Shown: one piece after another, positions 6,329 through 9,905 of the stretch | How positions within the stretch are numbered: position 1 is the first letter of the stretch | How the letters are laid out: each line of letters begins with the position of its first letter | Source of the DNA: Gammaproteobacteria bacterium | Lineage (GTDB): Bacteria; Pseudomonadota; Gammaproteobacteria; JAABTG01 | Length of the DNA: 9,905 nt | NCBI GenBank assembly: GCA_030066245.1 | Contig: JASJBY010000204.1 | Location: forward strand, 1-9,905 | Reading direction: 5' to 3' | Notes under the pieces: generated by a model | Told to the model about the DNA's origin: nothing | The model's input: the letters and a program-made list of their open reading frames with translations, nothing else | The model's database searches: none | Made by a program: the position numbers and the translations under genes

Positions 6329-6940
6329 ATGGCTACAGCAAGTGAAGCAATAGAAAGGTTAAAGGAAGGAAATCGGTGTTTCGCATCAGGAGTGCGAAGC
6401 ATCGCGACCATCGCAAAACAGATACAGCGAGCGGAATTCATAGACAACCACGCGCCCTTTGCAATAATACTCGGCTGTTCCGATTCCAGGGTGCCTGCTG
6501 AAATCATATTCGACCAGGGCTTGGGTGATCTGTTTGTTATCAGGGTGGCGGGGAATGTTGTCGCGCCGTCACAGATAGGTAGCGTCGAGTTTGCCGCAGA
6601 GCGCTTTGGTATTCCACTGGTAGTGGTCCTTGGACACTCCATGTGTGGCGCTGTCAAGGCAACTATTGAGGATCTGGAGTCATCCAACAAAGAGCGTTCG
6701 CGGAATGTCCAGTCGATAGTCAGCCGTATACGCCCGGCTGTGGAGCCCCTGTTCAATACGGAACTTCGCGAACAGCCTGACAAGTTGTTGGAATCGGCGA
6801 TTCGCGCGAATATCCTGGCGGCCATGAACCACTTACGACACGGGTCACAAACACTCGAGAAGTTAATTCAAGACGGCAGTCTCGAAATAGTGGGTGCAGA
6901 ATACTCTCTGGAAACAGGTGAAGTGACGTTCTTTGCATAA
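6329..6940 (+). CDS. Beta-class carbonic anhydrase
   Basis: This enzyme interconverts CO2 and bicarbonate with an active-site zinc in the cytoplasm. The 203-residue product has the two family signatures. CSDSRVPAE provides zinc ligand Cys50 and the Asp52-Arg54 dyad, and GHSMCGAVKA provides His103 and Cys106. The segment DLFVIRVAGNVV lies between them, and the N-terminal helix ERLKEGNRCFASG is also typical. Length fits the family. I chose the ATG at 6329 because homologous sequence begins right after it. It has no clear ribosome site. An in-frame GTG at 6266, preceded by AAGGAAG, would add 21 unconserved residues. The gene stands alone: a long empty region lies upstream and a gene fragment downstream. 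Confidence 0.93.
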   Translation: MATASEAIERLKEGNRCFASGVRSIATIAKQIQRAEFIDNHAPFAIILGCSDSRVPAEIIFDQGLGDLFVIRVAGNVVAPSQIGSVEFAAERFGIPLVVVLGHSMCGAVKATIEDLESSNKERSRNVQSIVSRIRPAVEPLFNTELREQPDKLLESAIRANILAAMNHLRHGSQTLEKLIQDGSLEIVGAEYSLETGEVTFFA

Positions 6941-6962
6941 ACAGCGCGCCGCCGACAGGTGA

Positions 6963-7095
6963 CAACCCGCAGCCATCGGCACGTCCGCGCAGCGGCTGGA
7001 CAGCCGCGGCAAGGTGCTCGGGCGGCCGCTCTTCGGCACCGGCCTGAAAGTCCGCGGGATGCTGCACACCGGCATAGCCGTTGTGTCCTCGCTGC
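6963..7095 (+). pseudogene. Fragment of a molybdenum hydroxylase (xanthine dehydrogenase/isoquinoline oxidoreductase type) large subunit
   Basis: Right after a TGA at 6960 the plus strand reads AAIGTSAQRLDSRGKVLG and then RPLFGTGLKVRGMLHTGIA. This matches the conserved start of the molybdopterin-binding subunit domain, which typically reads IG-x3-RLD-x2-KV-x-G...F--D---PGMLH-A. The intact subunit has some 700 or more residues, whereas only about 40 remain here. The similarity stops near 7080 in unrelated sequence. No start codon or ribosome site is present, so it is a dead remnant. The call is from remembered family consensus. Confidence 0.45.
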
Positions 7096-7186
7096 GGCCT
7101 GACGCCAGCTGTCGCGACGGTCAAGCAACGGCTCACGGCGGTCGCTATTGGCATGACAATCGTCCGTTGCCGCGAGTGTCGATGCC

Positions 7187-9905
7187 GTGTTCTCTTACCG
7201 GACTGCTGCCCTTGTCTCCGTTCTCGTCGGATTACTGGAGATACCGCTCCTTTTCTTCGCCATCGGCGCGGGCGTTCTCGAGGGACTGTTCGATTCACGG
7301 CGCCCTGGTCTCCCATTCAATGTCCTCGCAGCCCTTTCGTATCTGCTGACAATTTACGTCTATCTGGCCTTGCATCGCTATCTACGTCCATCGCGCATTA
7401 TCTGGCCTGTGGTCGTCCTGCTGCTTCTCTGTGTTCTTGGTATCGTGCTGTCCCTGCTCGACAGCGTTGCGGGTCTGCCCGAAGCCACCTCCCTGGTGAT
7501 GCACGCCGTAACGCTCGTGCCCTACGGCCTTGCCCTGCTGGCACTGAGTATCCGGCTCCTGCAAACACGGGCTCGAGACCCTTCCGTGCAGCCCCTGTAC
7601 GGTTTCGCAGTCTGCAGCCTGTTGACCGCATCGCTGTCGCTTACGGTGGTTCTGGCCCCGCTGGCCTATGCGCCAGCGGTGCTGGGCAGCTTCCTTTTGG
7701 CCGGCGCCTTCTTCAGAATTGCGCGCGGACCGCGGGCCAGCGCAGGAGAGAACGCGGCGGCGACGCTGAAGCTTCCGGGCCTGGCCGTTGTGGTCGCTGT
7801 CTCCGTTAGCCTGCTGGCTTTGCTCACCGTAGAATTCTCTCATCTCTACGAAGTTGCGTGGCAACCACCGCTACCGCCTGTTTTGCTGCAGTCGTTCATC
7901 GTCGGACTGGCGGCGCTGCAGGCGTTCGTTCTCGGGGGACTCTTGCGTCGTCACCACGCCGAGGAATCCATCGCCGGGTCTCTTAACTGGGTTGCCGTGG
8001 CCCTCGGCGTCTGGCTGTGCTGGCTGACCGCATCGCAATCGCTTTCCGCCCCACCCGATTCCGGCCTCGTGGGCATGCTGATCCACGTGGCGATGGGCAA
8101 GGGCATCGAGGCTGTCTTCTCCGTGACCGTCGGCGCTGCCTGGCTCTACGTGGCCATCACCGTGACGTGCGGGGATGCGCCCCTGAAGGGCTACCGCACC
8201 CCCCTTTTCGCGGCGTCCGCCGCGACGGCCGCCGGCTATCTGCTGGTGTTCCCAGACACATTAAGGCTACTGGGGTGGGCGGCTCTCTGTGTCTTCACCA
8301 TGGGACTCGCCTTCAGCAGCGCAACCCCGCCTTCGAAAGCACTGCTGGTCCTTGACCGGCGCGCGCAGATGGCTCTGATCGCCCTCACCCTGCTCCTGCC
8401 AGGCGCAGCTTACGTTGCCTTTCACGCTCACCAGGCACGCGGTCTCCACGCGGCAGGGATCAGCCTCGCCCAGCTGCTGTCCACGGAAAGGACCGCCATG
8501 CAGCGCGTGCCGGAGGAGATGGACCACAGCACCTTTGTGCCGCCCCAGGCTTCGCTTGTCAGCGCCACACCTATCTTTGACGACGTGTGGTTCATCGACG
8601 ACCAGCGAGGCTATGCGGTAGATGCGGATTATCTCTACTACCGGGAGAGCGACGGCAATGCGTGGCAGACGCTGCGGCCGCTCCCCACCTCCGGCAACGT
8701 CCTTCGATTCGATCAGGACGGACAACGCGGCTGGGTCGGACCGCCGTGGGGACCTGTCCAGATCACCGAGGACGGGGGTCGCACATGGCGCACCATGGAC
8801 CCCGAGCAGGTCTTTCGGGAACACACCGGGCGCGAGTTCGGGGATGACCTGACGGACCGACAGTCGCTCCTGTATCTGGATCCGCAACACGGGAGAGGGG
8901 CATTCGTCATGGGTTGCCGCCACTTCCGCACGGAGGACTTCGGCAAGACATGGCGAATGAGCACGTTCACTCGACGCAACGGCAAACGCCTGTGCGTTGC
9001 CGAGTCCCCGTTTGCCTTGAATCGGACCTCGACCGCGGTCGTTGGTGTCATTCTGGGCGAAGAAGTCTTCTACCGTCGGGAGGCCGAGAACGAACCGTGG
9101 GAAGCCGTATGCGCCATGGACGACGGCGCCTTGTTTCTACTGCCGACCAAAGCCTGCGCCGACGACGACACTCTGAGCGCAAACGAAGAACAACTCTTGG
9201 CTAACCACGAGAACGAATGGGCCGCGCTGCGACTTGAAGCCCCACCCCGGGACGTGACCCACGCCATACTCCACGGACATAAGCCCACTGAAACTTCCCT
9301 GCAGGGCATCGCGCGCCAGAATCCGTTCCGCACCTGGCTCGTGGATCGCGGAACACTCCTGCGCAAGGACACTCACGCTGATCAGTGGGTCGTTGAAGCG
9401 CACATTCCTGACCTCGTCACAGTCATCCCTCTCAGTGACACGCGAGCGTTCGGATGGGATCTCGCCATGCACCTTTACACCAGTGAGAACAGCGGCGGCG
9501 TCTGGCGCCCCTTGTTGATAAAGGAGATGGCAGACGACTACGTGATACAGGCTCAGCCGGACCCTGCCATGCGGGGCATCTGGGCGCTTGCCAGTAAAGG
9601 GCTTTACTTCGTACCGTTCGGGGCGGGAAAGGCGCGGCAGCATTTGCGAGCAGCAGACATGGAGGCCTTCGTGATGTTCGGAACCTCTCCCGCCGGCCAA
9701 ACCATCTGGGTATATGCCGAAGAGCAAGACCGACTGCACGTTTCTCTCAACGGCGGTGAAGACTTTCAGGCGCTGGACGTAAAACCGCATATCTCCGACA
9801 CCGGTGACGACAACCCGCTTGCGCACGCCGTCTGCGTCGACTCTGCACAATGTTATCTCGTCTTCGATGACGGCACGCTCAGCGAAATGACAGACCAGCG
9901 CGTAC
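7187..9905 (+). CDS. Large polytopic membrane protein with a C-terminal Asp-box beta-propeller, incomplete at the right edge
   Basis: One frame stays open from an in-frame TGA at 7154 to the window end, giving at least 906 codons from the GTG at 7187. That GTG is the only ATG/GTG/TTG start candidate until 7496, and it has no clear ribosome site. Residues 6-415 contain about 12-13 hydrophobic helices, for example VSVLVGLLEIPLLFFAIGAG, IIWPVVVLLLLCVLGIVL and ALIALTLLLPGAAYVAF. A polar linker follows. From about residue 464 the protein has repeated beta-strand and Trp-rich units with Asp boxes: TEDGGRTW (527-534), TEDFGKTW (582-589), and weaker copies at SENSGGVW (766-773) and SLNGGEDF (853-860). 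Such repeats mark sialidase, sortilin and YCF48-like propellers. The propeller probably faces the periplasm. I do not recognise the membrane part. Sensing or assembly roles are possible, but substrate and function are unknown. Confidence 0.8.
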   Translation, partial: MFSYRTAALVSVLVGLLEIPLLFFAIGAGVLEGLFDSRRPGLPFNVLAALSYLLTIYVYLALHRYLRPSRIIWPVVVLLLLCVLGIVLSLLDSVAGLPEATSLVMHAVTLVPYGLALLALSIRLLQTRARDPSVQPLYGFAVCSLLTASLSLTVVLAPLAYAPAVLGSFLLAGAFFRIARGPRASAGENAAATLKLPGLAVVVAVSVSLLALLTVEFSHLYEVAWQPPLPPVLLQSFIVGLAALQAFVLGGLLRRHHAEESIAGSLNWVAVALGVWLCWLTASQSLSAPPDSGLVGMLIHVAMGKGIEAVFSVTVGAAWLYVAITVTCGDAPLKGYRTPLFAASAATAAGYLLVFPDTLRLLGWAALCVFTMGLAFSSATPPSKALLVLDRRAQMALIALTLLLPGAAYVAFHAHQARGLHAAGISLAQLLSTERTAMQRVPEEMDHSTFVPPQASLVSATPIFDDVWFIDDQRGYAVDADYLYYRESDGNAWQTLRPLPTSGNVLRFDQDGQRGWVGPPWGPVQITEDGGRTWRTMDPEQVFREHTGREFGDDLTDRQSLLYLDPQHGRGAFVMGCRHFRTEDFGKTWRMSTFTRRNGKRLCVAESPFALNRTSTAVVGVILGEEVFYRREAENEPWEAVCAMDDGALFLLPTKACADDDTLSANEEQLLANHENEWAALRLEAPPRDVTHAILHGHKPTETSLQGIARQNPFRTWLVDRGTLLRKDTHADQWVVEAHIPDLVTVIPLSDTRAFGWDLAMHLYTSENSGGVWRPLLIKEMADDYVIQAQPDPAMRGIWALASKGLYFVPFGAGKARQHLRAADMEAFVMFGTSPAGQTIWVYAEEQDRLHVSLNGGEDFQALDVKPHISDTGDDNPLAHAVCVDSAQCYLVFDDGTLSEMTDQRV

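Noticed and set aside
7081..8355. Plus- and minus-strand frames overlapping the large membrane protein (for example 7081-7809 and 7382-7864)
   Set aside because: They are Arg/Ala/Gly-rich shadows. The frame entered at 7187 gives hydrophobic helices and Asp boxes through to the edge and explains the region better.

Overview
The window looks like GC-rich proteobacterial chromosome, probably from an environmental gammaproteobacterium. That is inferred from strong AGGAGG-type ribosome sites, an RtcA-type RNA cyclase, a beta-carbonic anhydrase, secreted proteins with CARDB and dockerin-like modules, and a GTTGGGCA...TGCCCAAC inverted-repeat element of a kind common in such genomes. No rRNA, tRNA, CRISPR array or intact transposon is visible. 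The region reads as an accessory patchwork of intact genes separated by fragments of lost genes.

Left part (1-2640): a possible leftward gene start at the edge (1-74), a nested inverted-repeat element (258-344), then a leftward gene for a secreted vanadium-haloperoxidase-family protein (374-1756). This protein has a Gln where the catalytic motif normally has His, and it ends in nine aspartates. Upstream of it lies a cluster of hairpins (1808-1891), including a terminator-like structure on the plus strand. The rest of the gap to 2640 is mostly empty apart from a weak, frameshifted zinc-ribbon-like remnant.

Middle (2640-4104): a secreted CARDB-like protein with a very strong ribosome site is followed by the C-terminal part of a choice-of-anchor I protein ending in a dockerin-like domain. 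The N-terminal part of that second protein is missing. A hairpin lies between these rightward genes and the converging leftward operon.

Leftward operon (5755-4105): rtcA, a small HTH plus zinc-ribbon regulator, and a small DUF6504-like protein, all overlapping and so probably translationally coupled. The rtcB ligase and the RtcR activator are not present here. The operon points to RNA-end metabolism under a local regulator.

Right part (5828-9905): about 500 bases with no convincing gene, then a complete beta-carbonic anhydrase (6329-6940), then a short fragment of a molybdenum hydroxylase large subunit. Next is a very long open gene (7187 to beyond the right edge) for a polytopic membrane protein. 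It has roughly 12-13 membrane segments followed by a large domain with Asp-box (BNR) repeats, likely a beta-propeller outside the cytoplasm. This is the largest gene in the window and the least like a family I can name.
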